A program made the translations under genes and the position numbers. A stretch of 7,036 nucleotides of DNA from a bacterium (GTDB lineage Bacteria > Cyanobacteriota > Vampirovibrionia > Gastranaerophilales > Gastranaerophilaceae): assembly GCA_004558955.1 (NCBI GenBank), contig SFZC01000097.1:1-7036 (forward strand), given 5' to 3'. The notes below the pieces were generated by a model, which worked only from the letters and a program-made list of their open reading frames with translations, made no database searches and had not been told where the DNA came from. The first letter of the stretch is position 1, and each line of letters starts with the position of its first letter. Below, piece by piece: positions 1-5,928 of this stretch.

Positions 1-136
1 CGGAAAAAGAATTTTCCGTAAGGTTCAAAACTCCCATAAGTTTAGTTTCTGAAGGCTTTTCTTTTTTTGAAATAAAATTCAATAATTGTTCTGACAAATC
101 CTTCAATCCGAAAGGTTGCCCTTTTATTTTTTTTGC
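1..136 (-). pseudogene. folP: Inverted fragment of folP (N-terminal region, displaced copy)
   Basis: Read on the minus strand from 136 to 80, this stretch gives 19 stop-free codons, AKKIKGQPFGLKDLSEQLL. It continues in the same frame through 79-1 into NFISKKEKPSETKLMGVLN, the beginning of the dihydropteroate synthase domain. A basic segment followed by QPFGL and an acidic/Leu helix just before the first DHPS signature is typical of the longer DHPS proteins that carry an N-terminal extension (family knowledge from memory). This fragment therefore probably preserves the true upstream codons that the + strand folP copy lacks. It is cut by the window edge at base 1, and by the fold at 136, beyond which the frame meets TGA at 148-146. 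It is not an independent gene. Confidence 0.85.
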
Positions 137-215
137 AATTTTATTTCAAAAAAAGAAAAGCCTTCAGAAACTAAACTTATGGGAGTTTTGAACCTTACGG
201 AAAATTCTTTTTCCG
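1..215. repeat. Perfect 79-bp inverted repeat (1-79 / 137-215) with 57-base loop
   Basis: Bases 1-79 are the exact reverse complement of 137-215: paired positions sum to 216, and I found no mismatch over all 79 pairs. Pairing stops at 80/136. The left arm reaches the first base of the window, so the repeat may continue outside it. Both arms carry the same folP coding sequence (from NFISKKEKPSETK through the start of the MGVLNLTENSFSDGG signature). The 57-base loop is also folP sequence, but inverted. This arrangement, reverse(LR) followed by R, is what a polymerase foldback or an assembly-end chimera produces. A natural inverted duplication is possible but less likely, because it destroys a conserved biosynthetic gene. 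Confidence 0.97.
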
Positions 216-946
216 ATGGTGGTTTGTATTATGAATACGATGATGCGATTAAACATCTCAAAAAATTGATAAAAGACGGGGCTGATATTATTGATATCGG
301 TGCTGAATCCACCAAGCCTTATTCTGAACCAGTCGAGGTTGAGGAGCAGTTGGACAAACTTTTGCCAATTTTGAAATATGTTGAAGAGAAGAAAATTGAA
401 ACGCCTATCAGTATTGATACAAGAAGTTCAAAAGTTGCAAGAATTTGTATTCAATACGGAGCAAAGATTATCAATGATGTTTCGGGATTTGATTATGATG
501 AGCAAATGATTGATGTTATTGCTCAAAACAGTCATGTAAAAATTATTCTCCAGCACAGTTTGGGAACGCCTGAGAATATGCAGGAAAATCCGACTTATTC
601 AAATTTGATGGATGAAATATACTGTTCTTTACATAATAAAGTTCAGTTAGCTTTATCAAGAGGTATTAAAAAAGAAAATATAATAATTGACCCGGGAATC
701 GGATTTGGCAAAACCCGAAAGGATAATTTTGAAATTTTAAAACGTTGGCAAGAATTGAAGGGCATCGGATGTCCCGTTTTGATTGGTGTGTCAAGGAAAA
801 GTTTACTGAATATGCCAAAATCAACAAATGAGGAAAAAGATATTTATACACTTGCATTAGACAGTATTTTGATTAGTCAAAAGGTGGATTATTTGCGTGT
901 GCATAATGTAAAACTTCACAAAAATTTTCTTGATATATATAACTAA
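137..946 (+). CDS. folP: Dihydropteroate synthase, 5' end disrupted
   Basis: DHPS joins 6-hydroxymethyl-7,8-dihydropterin pyrophosphate to p-aminobenzoate, giving 7,8-dihydropteroate in cytoplasmic folate synthesis. Numbering from the TTG at 116 (276 aa), the TIM-barrel signatures occur in order: MGVLNLTENSFSDGG (22-36), GADIIDIGAESTKP (55-68), SIDTR (99-103), INDVSG (119-124), QHSLGTPENMQ (146-156), IDPGIGFGKT (191-200), GVSRKSLL (224-231) and LRVHNV (260-265). The usual ligand residues are all present: Asn26, Asp101, Asn120, Asp192, Lys228, Arg261 and His263. The TTG at 116 lies in inverted loop sequence, so residues before Asn8 (codon 137-139) are not genuine and the true start is outside the window. 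The loop read backwards supplies 19 more upstream codons, suggesting a longer N-terminal extension. Departures from consensus are TEN for TPD in loop 1, and GAESTKP for GGESTRP. An mlaD-like gene follows after 48 nt and is probably co-transcribed. Confidence 0.95.
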   Translation, partial: NFISKKEKPSETKLMGVLNLTENSFSDGGLYYEYDDAIKHLKKLIKDGADIIDIGAESTKPYSEPVEVEEQLDKLLPILKYVEEKKIETPISIDTRSSKVARICIQYGAKIINDVSGFDYDEQMIDVIAQNSHVKIILQHSLGTPENMQENPTYSNLMDEIYCSLHNKVQLALSRGIKKENIIIDPGIGFGKTRKDNFEILKRWQELKGIGCPVLIGVSRKSLLNMPKSTNEEKDIYTLALDSILISQKVDYLRVHNVKLHKNFLDIYN

Positions 947-994
947 CCGAGTTTGAGGATTTACTAAGTCGAATTTTTCAAAAATATTGGAATT

Positions 995-1885
995 ATGCGT
1001 AATACTTTAATTTCAATATTGATAATCGGGCTTATTTTAACTTTTCTTATCGGAATTTTTCAACTGCTTAATCACACATATATAAAGGCGGAATTTAAAA
1101 ATGCCGACCCGATGCCACCGAGAATGGACGTGTTTTATAAAGGGTATAAACTCGGAACAACACGCAAAATCAGGATTTCTGACGATTTTAAAACGACTTA
1201 TCTTTATATTACGCTCAATCAACGTGGGTTGCATTTGCCAAAGAATATTTCTGCCGAGGTTAAACAATACGACAAGGAAACAAAATACGTTGCCTTGATT
1301 TATCCGAGTGCTCCGAGTTTGAGATTTATCAAAACAGGGGATATTATTAAGGGTAAATCAACCTTGTCGCTTAATGGGATTTCAGACTTAAATCAGGCTC
1401 ATATTGACAGCCTTGCTGACCGTGGGGTGGATTTATTGTCTTCTGCAAAAGGAACGGCCGAATCTTTGACGGCAATGTTTGATATTATTACGGATATTCT
1501 TGAAGAAAACAGGTCAAATATTTATTCAATAACCTTAAATTTACGCAACAGTATGGAAAATTTGAACAAAACTACTTACCGTATGCAAAGTCTTTCGGGC
1601 AAACTTGATGACGAAATTACAAGAGGGACAATTCGTACAAACAGCAAAAATATTGAACAGTTGACAGGAAATTTTGCCAAAAGTTCCGATAAAATCTATT
1701 TGTTTTCGGGTTCTTTGGGAAAATCGGGTGATAACGTCAATGTCCTTGTTAATAATGCAAATTCACTTGTTGATGTCTTGAAACTCACGGTATGTAACGT
1801 TAACGACATTATTATTGCCTTCAAAGAAACTTTGCGTAAAAAATTCGGTGGAGCAAGAGTTTTGTTTAAACAACCTGTTCCATAA
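995..1885 (+). CDS. MCE/MlaD-family lipid-transport protein
   Basis: This 296-aa protein looks like the substrate-binding subunit of an MCE-type (Mla/TGD2-like) ABC system that moves phospholipid across the envelope. Residues 4-24 form one N-terminal membrane anchor. About 33-125 fit an MCE domain: a small strand region with FYKGYKLGTTRKIRIS (47-62), hydrophobic alternating strands (YLYITLN), LPKNISAEV, KYVALIYP and a closing TGDIIKGKSTLSLNGI. The remainder is helical, rich in Asn, Ser and Leu and probably coiled coil, as in MCE proteins that make a periplasmic needle or barrel. It ends in a basic LRKKFGGARVLF tail, which I recall from other MCE proteins. ATG at 995 is preceded by a weak GGA. 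No MlaE permease or MlaF ATPase is in view, so partners must be encoded elsewhere. Its pairing with folP gives no functional clue. The family call is fairly firm; the substrate is unknown. Confidence 0.85.
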   Translation: MRNTLISILIIGLILTFLIGIFQLLNHTYIKAEFKNADPMPPRMDVFYKGYKLGTTRKIRISDDFKTTYLYITLNQRGLHLPKNISAEVKQYDKETKYVALIYPSAPSLRFIKTGDIIKGKSTLSLNGISDLNQAHIDSLADRGVDLLSSAKGTAESLTAMFDIITDILEENRSNIYSITLNLRNSMENLNKTTYRMQSLSGKLDDEITRGTIRTNSKNIEQLTGNFAKSSDKIYLFSGSLGKSGDNVNVLVNNANSLVDVLKLTVCNVNDIIIAFKETLRKKFGGARVLFKQPVP

Positions 1886-1898
1886 ATTAAAAATTTAT
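1882..1898. repeat. AT-only palindrome across the convergent stop codons
   Basis: ATAAATT-AAA-AATTTAT is a perfect 7-bp inverted repeat lying over the TAA of the mlaD-like gene (1883-1885) and the TAA of sdaAA (1897-1895). The genes converge with 9 bases between stops. The stem has no G or C pairs, so it would be a weak terminator at best. No better terminator hairpin is visible between the two units. Confidence 0.5.
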
Positions 1899-2770
1899 CC
1901 AAATACTCGTTTTTGAACTTCAAGTGCGGTTTTTGTCGTTGCTAAGCCTGCTTGAGAACTTTCTTTAAGTGTTGGGGACATTAATGCTCCCGTTTGTTCC
2001 ATTGCATCAACAATTTCATCAATCGGAATTTGAGATTTTATATCTGCAAGTGCAAGTTCTGCCGCCGTAACCGAATGAACTGCCATAAATGGATTTCTCT
2101 TAACACAAGGAACTTCCACCAAGCCTGCCACAGGGTCACATGTTAAACCTAAAATATTTTTGAGAGCAAGAGCTGCAGCATTAAGAATTTGGCTGACATT
2201 TCCGCCTTGAAGCTGACAAATTGCCGCTGCACTCATCGCCGCAGCAGCACCGCATTCTGCCTGACACCCGCCGACAGCTCCTGCTAAAGATACTTTCGCC
2301 GCAATAATTCTGCCGACTTCGCCGGCCGTTATTAATGCGTTAATTTGTTCTCTTTCTGAGTGGTCAAAATCTTCACTCACTGCAACCAATGCTGACGGTA
2401 CTATTCCGCAAGAGCCTGCGGTCGGGCAAGCTACAATTTTACCCATTCTGATATTTTCTTCACTTGTTGCAAGTGCGTATTCTAAAATCTTTTGAAAGGT
2501 TGAACCGAAAATAGCAGGTTCTTTGCGGTATCTCTTTTGTAATCTGTCACAATCCTGTCCGCACATCTCACTCATTGACAATTCTTTGCTTGCCATGCCT
2601 GTTTGGATTGCATCTTTCATTGCATAAAGGCTTTTTGCCGCAAAATTTCTGACTTGTTCCACTGAAATTTCACCGTCTTTTGCCATATTTTCCTGTGCAA
2701 TTTCGTAAATTTTTTTATCTTTTGAAATACATTCTTCGTGTAATTGTTCAAATGTGTTTATTTTGTTCAT
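1895..2770 (-). CDS. sdaAA: L-serine dehydratase, iron-sulfur dependent, alpha subunit
   Basis: This is the catalytic alpha subunit (291 aa from the chosen start) of the [4Fe-4S] L-serine dehydratase, which converts L-serine to pyruvate and ammonia in the cytoplasm without PLP. Visible motifs, in this numbering, are CPTAGSCG (115-122), GGCQAECG (167-174) and TCDPVAGLVEVPC (210-222). Cys169, Cys211 and Cys222 have the spacing (42 then 11) of the three cluster ligands of the Legionella enzyme, known from its crystal structure; the fourth iron is normally left open for substrate. The frame is open to a TTG at 2794, but that would run 20 bases into sdaAB. The ATG at 2770 lies 4 bases after the sdaAB stop and gives the usual short N-terminus, so I chose it. 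It is the last gene of the minus-strand unit. Length is normal for the split-subunit type and no damage is seen. Confidence 0.96.
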   Translation of the reverse strand: MNKINTFEQLHEECISKDKKIYEIAQENMAKDGEISVEQVRNFAAKSLYAMKDAIQTGMASKELSMSEMCGQDCDRLQKRYRKEPAIFGSTFQKILEYALATSEENIRMGKIVACPTAGSCGIVPSALVAVSEDFDHSEREQINALITAGEVGRIIAAKVSLAGAVGGCQAECGAAAAMSAAAICQLQGGNVSQILNAAALALKNILGLTCDPVAGLVEVPCVKRNPFMAVHSVTAAELALADIKSQIPIDEIVDAMEQTGALMSPTLKESSQAGLATTKTALEVQKRVFG

Positions 2771-2774
2771 AGTC

Positions 2775-3443
2775 TTAGTTTTCCAATTTTTCAATATAAC
2801 TTACAAAGTAAACCTCGGGAATTGCTTGGATATTTTCAACAATTTCGTTTGTAATGTTCCCGTCAATACTTATTATCATTGAGGCCTCTTTGCCCTTTTC
2901 ATCTCTGTCACAGTTTAGCGAGGCAATGTTTTTATTGTTCATTTGCAAAATAGTCGATACCTGCGAAATCATGCCCGGCATGTCTTTATATACCAATAAC
3001 AGTGTATTGTATTTGCCAGTGAGTTTTACGTTAAAGTCGTTAATTTTCCTGATTGCGATTTCCCCTGCCCCAACGGATTCTCCTGCAATAAACATTTTTG
3101 ATTTACCGAAAAAGGTTATTTCAACGGCGTTTGGGTGTTGTTTAAAATTATCACTGTATAAAAACTCATATTCAACATTTTTTGCCAAATCCGAGTTGAA
3201 AATATCCTTTATGCGTCTGTCGTCAACACCTAATCCTAAAACTCCCGCAAGCAAGCCTTTTTCTGTTCCGTGACCTTTGCCTGTGTGAGCGTAAGAATTG
3301 TACAATTTAAAGGTGACTTTTTTGAAGTCGTTTTTGTAAATATTTCTCGCCAAAAGTCCAAGTCTTACCGCTCCTGCAGTGTGAGAGCTTGACGGACCTA
3401 TCATAATCGGCGAAATAATATCAAATAATGTGGTTTTTTTCAT
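2775..3443 (-). CDS. sdaAB: L-serine dehydratase, iron-sulfur dependent, beta subunit
   Basis: This 222-aa protein pairs with SdaAA to make the two-subunit L-serine dehydratase. The N-terminal half (about 1-130) has IGPSSSHTAGA (15-25), the family's Ser/His-rich motif, and SYAHTGKGHGTEKGLLAG (50-67). The C-terminal part (about 147-217), TLLLVYKDMPGMISQVSTIL onward, is an ACT domain. In this family the ACT domain is thought to support dimerisation and possibly serine or cation control. The ATG at 3443 shares one base with the TAA of the upstream prepilin-like gene (TAATG), and the ribosome site is poor, which suggests translational coupling. sdaAA begins 4 bases after its stop, so both subunits should be made together. 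Confidence 0.96.
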   Translation of the reverse strand: MKKTTLFDIISPIMIGPSSSHTAGAVRLGLLARNIYKNDFKKVTFKLYNSYAHTGKGHGTEKGLLAGVLGLGVDDRRIKDIFNSDLAKNVEYEFLYSDNFKQHPNAVEITFFGKSKMFIAGESVGAGEIAIRKINDFNVKLTGKYNTLLLVYKDMPGMISQVSTILQMNNKNIASLNCDRDEKGKEASMIISIDGNITNEIVENIQAIPEVYFVSYIEKLEN

Positions 3444-3664
3444 TAGTAGTTTTCTCTGTTTAGATTTTGTTCAATACGTTCTCTTATTGCTTTTGAATTT
3501 TCAATATCTTTTATCTTGGTTTCTACAAGTTCTTGTTTTGTCTTGATTTCTCGTTGTTCGTCAAATGGATTTTTTGTTGATTTGTTATTAAAACAGGTAA
3601 AATAAATTGCTGTAATAACAATTATTACGATTAGTAATTCAACTATCCCGACTGCTTTTTTCAT
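3443..3664 (-). CDS. Small type IV prepilin-like protein
   Basis: I do not recognise a named family for this 73-aa protein, but its N-terminus matches the class III (prepilin) signal layout. The short basic leader MKKA is followed by VGIVELLIVIIVITAIYF, which aligns with the classical KKG-FTLIELLIVIAIIGILAA. Cleavage after Ala4 would put Glu at +5 of the mature protein, the residue conserved for pilin assembly. Ala instead of Gly at -1 is unusual but is tolerated by some prepilin peptidases. A hydrophobic helix (5-24) leads into a polar, charged, probably coiled region with no globular pilin head, and Cys24 is the only cysteine. GGAGA at 3674-3670, 5 bases before the ATG, is a good ribosome site. 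The gene lies between a signal-peptide protein (12-base gap) and sdaAB (1-base overlap). Alternatively it is a plain single-pass membrane protein. Confidence 0.72.
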   Translation of the reverse strand: MKKAVGIVELLIVIIVITAIYFTCFNNKSTKNPFDEQREIKTKQELVETKIKDIENSKAIRERIEQNLNRENY

Positions 3665-3669
3665 AAAAA

Positions 3670-3674
3670 TCTCC
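3670..3674 (-). promoter_or_regulatory. Ribosome binding site of the prepilin-like gene
   Basis: The minus strand reads GGAGA 5 bases upstream of the ATG at 3664. It is one of the better Shine-Dalgarno matches in the unit and supports the reality of this small gene and its start. Confidence 0.7.
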
Positions 3675-3676
3675 GA

Positions 3677-3976
3677 TTATTTTAATTTATTTTTTGTTAG
3701 AAACATAATGACCGCTTCGTCTTTATCCTGAGGAGTTCTCAGTGAATCTTTGTTTAGTTTGAAGTTTTTGACTTCGTGCGGTACAAAAAACTTGTTGTAA
3801 ATCGTCAACACAACAAATAATACGAAAAAGACTATAACTGTTACAATCATTGCTAATAACAATTTGCACATATCTGATTGCGGATGAAGTAAATTTCTTG
3901 CATGTGCAACATTAGCAGTGCTTGATAGCACTACTAATGTTGCGACAAAAAATCTTTGAAAAAGTTTATTCTTCAC
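3677..3976 (-). CDS. Small secreted/membrane-anchored protein, unrecognised family
   Basis: I do not recognise this 99-aa protein. The frame extends upstream to an ATG at 4126, but that would overlap the RNase E/G gene by about 160 bases with a Lys/Gln-rich shadow reading of its tail. The GTG at 3976 has AGAGGA 5 bases upstream and gives a clean Sec signal peptide: MKNKLFQRFF, a hydrophobic core (VATLVVL), then a SSTANVAHA cleavage region, so cut after about residue 26. After a 12-residue polar stretch a second hydrophobic segment (about 38-62, LLLAMIVTVIVFFVLFVVLTIY) should span the membrane. A basic tail of about 37 residues follows (HEVKNFKLNKDSLRTPQDKDEA), which would lie in the cytoplasm if the mature N-terminus is outside. 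It overlaps the rne end by 11 bases, which points to coupled translation. Function is unknown; its place after RNase E/G could mean an envelope-linked role, but that is only inference. Confidence 0.78.
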   Translation of the reverse strand: MKNKLFQRFFVATLVVLSSTANVAHARNLLHPQSDMCKLLLAMIVTVIVFFVLFVVLTIYNKFFVPHEVKNFKLNKDSLRTPQDKDEAVIMFLTKNKLK

Positions 3977-5915
3977 TTGTTTCCTCTGCTTTTTTAGCCT
4001 TTTTTGTTGTCTTTGAAGAGCCTCTGTTTGGTCTTCTTGTTCTTTTTTTAGGTTTTTCTTCGGTTGTTTCTGCACTTTCTGCAACTTCAGCCGGTTGCTC
4101 TTGCGTTTGAACTTCAGAAGTTTCAACTTTAGGTTGTTCAGCTACTACATCAATGGAAGATTCTGCTTTTGCTTCTTCAGCTTTTGCAGTGGCTGCTTTT
4201 TTCGCAGTTGCTTTTCTTTTTCTTGTCTTACCTTTAATTTTAGGTTCAACAGGTGTTTCCGCTTCAACTGTCGGTTCTTGAACGGTTTGTTCAACTGTTT
4301 GAGGAGCGGTTACTTCATCCATGACAGGTGGATTTTCTTTTTCCGATTGTTGTACTTTCGGTTCTTCCTCAATAGGTGCTACAACAGTTTGAGTGTTTTC
4401 AATTTCCTGTTCTAATCTGTTTTGTTTATCTTTTTTATCGAATTTATTTTTTCTGTTTTTACGTTTGTTGTTTTCTTTTTTAACAATTTCTTCAGCAACT
4501 GTTGCTGAAGGTTCTGTTTCTATCGCCATTTTTTGAGGTTGTTCTTGAACTTCAACTACAGGTTGTGATTCTTGTTGTTGGTTATTTTTGTTAAACTTAC
4601 TTTTTTTGAAGTTTACAACAGGCAATTTAACCTTAGCTGCTTTTGCTCTATATTCGCCTTCCGCAGTCGGAGTTGCAAAGTTAAATTCAATCATAGAATA
4701 TCCGCTACCTTGACAATGCGGGCATTTCTTTGTGAAAATTTCCGATAAGGACTGACCTTGACGGTGTCTTGTAAGTTCGACAAGTCCCAAATCCGAAAGC
4801 TGTCCGACTTGCGGTTTCGCCTTGTCAGGTTCAAGTGCCATTTCAAGTTCTTCCATCATTGCAAGTTTATCCGCTCTTGACATCATATCAATAAAGTCAA
4901 CAATAACCATACCGCCGATGTTTCTCAATCTTAATTGACGTGCGATTTCATGTACCGCTTCAATGTTTGTTTTCAAGATTGTTTCGTCTTGAGTTGCGGA
5001 ACTGATAAATTTCCCGCTGTTAACATCAATTACCGTTAAGGCTTCTGTTTGTTGAATGTACAAATATCCGCCTGAAGGCATATTAACTTTAACTTTCAAT
5101 GCTGCTTTGATTTCTTTGTGAATGTCCATAGCCACCAAAAGCGGGTCAGTTCCTTTATATAAGGTTACCTGAGTTCCTTTTGCCATGTGCCAGTTTTGTA
5201 AAATGGTTTGAACTCGGTTCATTGCAAATGGTGTATCTACAATGATTTCCTTAACATCTTCCGTGCATGCTTCTCTTATTACTCTATATAACAAATCTTG
5301 GTCACGGTAAATCAAGTTCGGCGGAGTAAGAGTTTCTGCGGAAGTGATAATATTATTCCATTTTTCAAGCAAAATTTCCAAATCTTCTTGAATATCGGAT
5401 TCTGATTGCCCTTCAGCTTCAGTTCTGATAATTACGCCGACCCCGACAGGTTTAATCAAGTTGATAATTGATTTTAATCTTGCTCTTTCTTTTGAATTTT
5501 CTATTTTTTTACTGATGCTTACTCCCGGTTCATTTGGCATCAATACCAAGAATCTGCCGGGAAGGCTGATTTCAGTTGTAACTCTCGGACCTTTGTGGCC
5601 TGTAGGTTCTTTTACAACTTGAACGATAAGTTTTTGTTTTGGTGACAGTTTTTCTTTTAAAGTCCCTTTGCCCATAACGTCTTGAGCGTGCAAAAAGCCC
5701 ATTTTATCCGTTCCCACATTTACGAAGGCTGCGTCAATACTTGGCAAAATGTTATCAACGGTTGCCAAATAAACATCACCTAACAAAACTTCACCTCTGT
5801 GAATGAAAAAGTCAGTAACGACTTTGTTTTCTAAAACGGCAGCGATATTATCTCTTTCAGCTATAACAATCTTTTTCTCTACCGGTTGATTGGAGTTTCG
5901 ATTTCTGTCGTGCAT
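3966..5915 (-). CDS. rne: Ribonuclease E/G family endoribonuclease
   Basis: This is a single-strand-specific endoribonuclease of RNA decay and rRNA/tRNA processing. Numbered from the chosen start (649 aa), an S1-like RNA-binding region spans about 38-115 (GEVLLGDVYLATVDNILPS, then FVNVG and GFLH). The catalytic DNase I-like core carries IDVNSG (Asp297) and VIVDFIDM (Asp340), equivalent to the E. coli RNase E metal-binding Asp303 and Asp346. CPHCQGSG (Cys398, Cys401) is the Zn-link that joins subunits. From about 412 a tail of some 235 residues is low-complexity, rich in Glu, Lys, Gln, Ala, Thr and Val, with basic patches (NNKRKNRKNKFDKKDK, KKRTRRPNRGSS). It is probably disordered and used for RNA or partner binding. 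An ATG at 5939 lacks a ribosome site and would overlap the upstream stop; ATG 5915 has AAAGGA at 6 bases. E versus G naming is uncertain: the core fits both, and the long C-terminal tail favours E-like. Confidence 0.96.
   Translation of the reverse strand: MHDRNRNSNQPVEKKIVIAERDNIAAVLENKVVTDFFIHRGEVLLGDVYLATVDNILPSIDAAFVNVGTDKMGFLHAQDVMGKGTLKEKLSPKQKLIVQVVKEPTGHKGPRVTTEISLPGRFLVLMPNEPGVSISKKIENSKERARLKSIINLIKPVGVGVIIRTEAEGQSESDIQEDLEILLEKWNNIITSAETLTPPNLIYRDQDLLYRVIREACTEDVKEIIVDTPFAMNRVQTILQNWHMAKGTQVTLYKGTDPLLVAMDIHKEIKAALKVKVNMPSGGYLYIQQTEALTVIDVNSGKFISSATQDETILKTNIEAVHEIARQLRLRNIGGMVIVDFIDMMSRADKLAMMEELEMALEPDKAKPQVGQLSDLGLVELTRHRQGQSLSEIFTKKCPHCQGSGYSMIEFNFATPTAEGEYRAKAAKVKLPVVNFKKSKFNKNNQQQESQPVVEVQEQPQKMAIETEPSATVAEEIVKKENNKRKNRKNKFDKKDKQNRLEQEIENTQTVVAPIEEEPKVQQSEKENPPVMDEVTAPQTVEQTVQEPTVEAETPVEPKIKGKTRKRKATAKKAATAKAEEAKAESSIDVVAEQPKVETSEVQTQEQPAEVAESAETTEEKPKKRTRRPNRGSSKTTKKAKKAEETSEE
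3982..3987 (-). promoter_or_regulatory. Ribosome binding site deciding the GTG start at 3976
   Basis: AGAGGA on the minus strand ends 5 bases before GTG 3976-3974. It lies inside the last codons of rne and sets the start that yields an intact signal peptide, in preference to the far-upstream ATG at 4126. Confidence 0.7.
4490..4510. repeat. 21-base palindrome within the RNase E/G tail region
   Basis: CTTCAGCAAC at 4490-4499 is the reverse complement of GTTGCTGAAG at 4501-4510, with a single central T. It lies in the low-complexity tail coding sequence (codons for SATVAEEI). As RNA it could form an 8-9 bp hairpin with a tight loop. It may have no function beyond codon coincidence. Confidence 0.6.
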
Positions 5916-5921
5916 AAATTT

Positions 5922-5927
5922 TCCTTT
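5922..5927 (-). promoter_or_regulatory. Ribosome binding site deciding the RNase E/G start
   Basis: AAAGGA on the minus strand lies 6 bases before ATG 5915-5913. The competing ATG at 5939-5937 is preceded by CCGAGTCATTAC, with no Shine-Dalgarno match, so initiation at 5915 is favoured. That leaves a 13-base gap after the upstream TAG, whose last base is 5929. Confidence 0.7.
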
Positions 5928-5928
5928 A

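Noticed and set aside
116..136. TTG start giving MPFYFFC as the folP N-terminus
   Set aside because: These codons are the inverted loop read in the wrong direction; the same bases read on the minus strand give real folP codons. No Shine-Dalgarno or family similarity supports the start.
1882..1898. Intrinsic terminator between the convergent genes
   Set aside because: The stem has no G or C pairs and no U-tract hairpin geometry; kept only as a palindrome.
2771..2794. Longer sdaAA from TTG 2794
   Set aside because: It overlaps sdaAB by 20 bases. The ATG at 2770, 4 bases after the sdaAB stop, gives the normal family N-terminus.
2854..3273. 139-aa + strand frame opposite sdaAB, and similar frames opposite rne and the DUF2344 gene
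   Set aside because: They are antisense shadows of well-supported genes, with Phe/Ser/Cys-rich or featureless products and no ribosome sites of note.
3977..4126. 149-aa Lys/Gln-rich version of the signal-peptide protein
   Set aside because: The extra 50 residues are a shadow of the RNase E/G tail. They would bury an evident signal peptide, and the GTG at 3976 has a good ribosome site.
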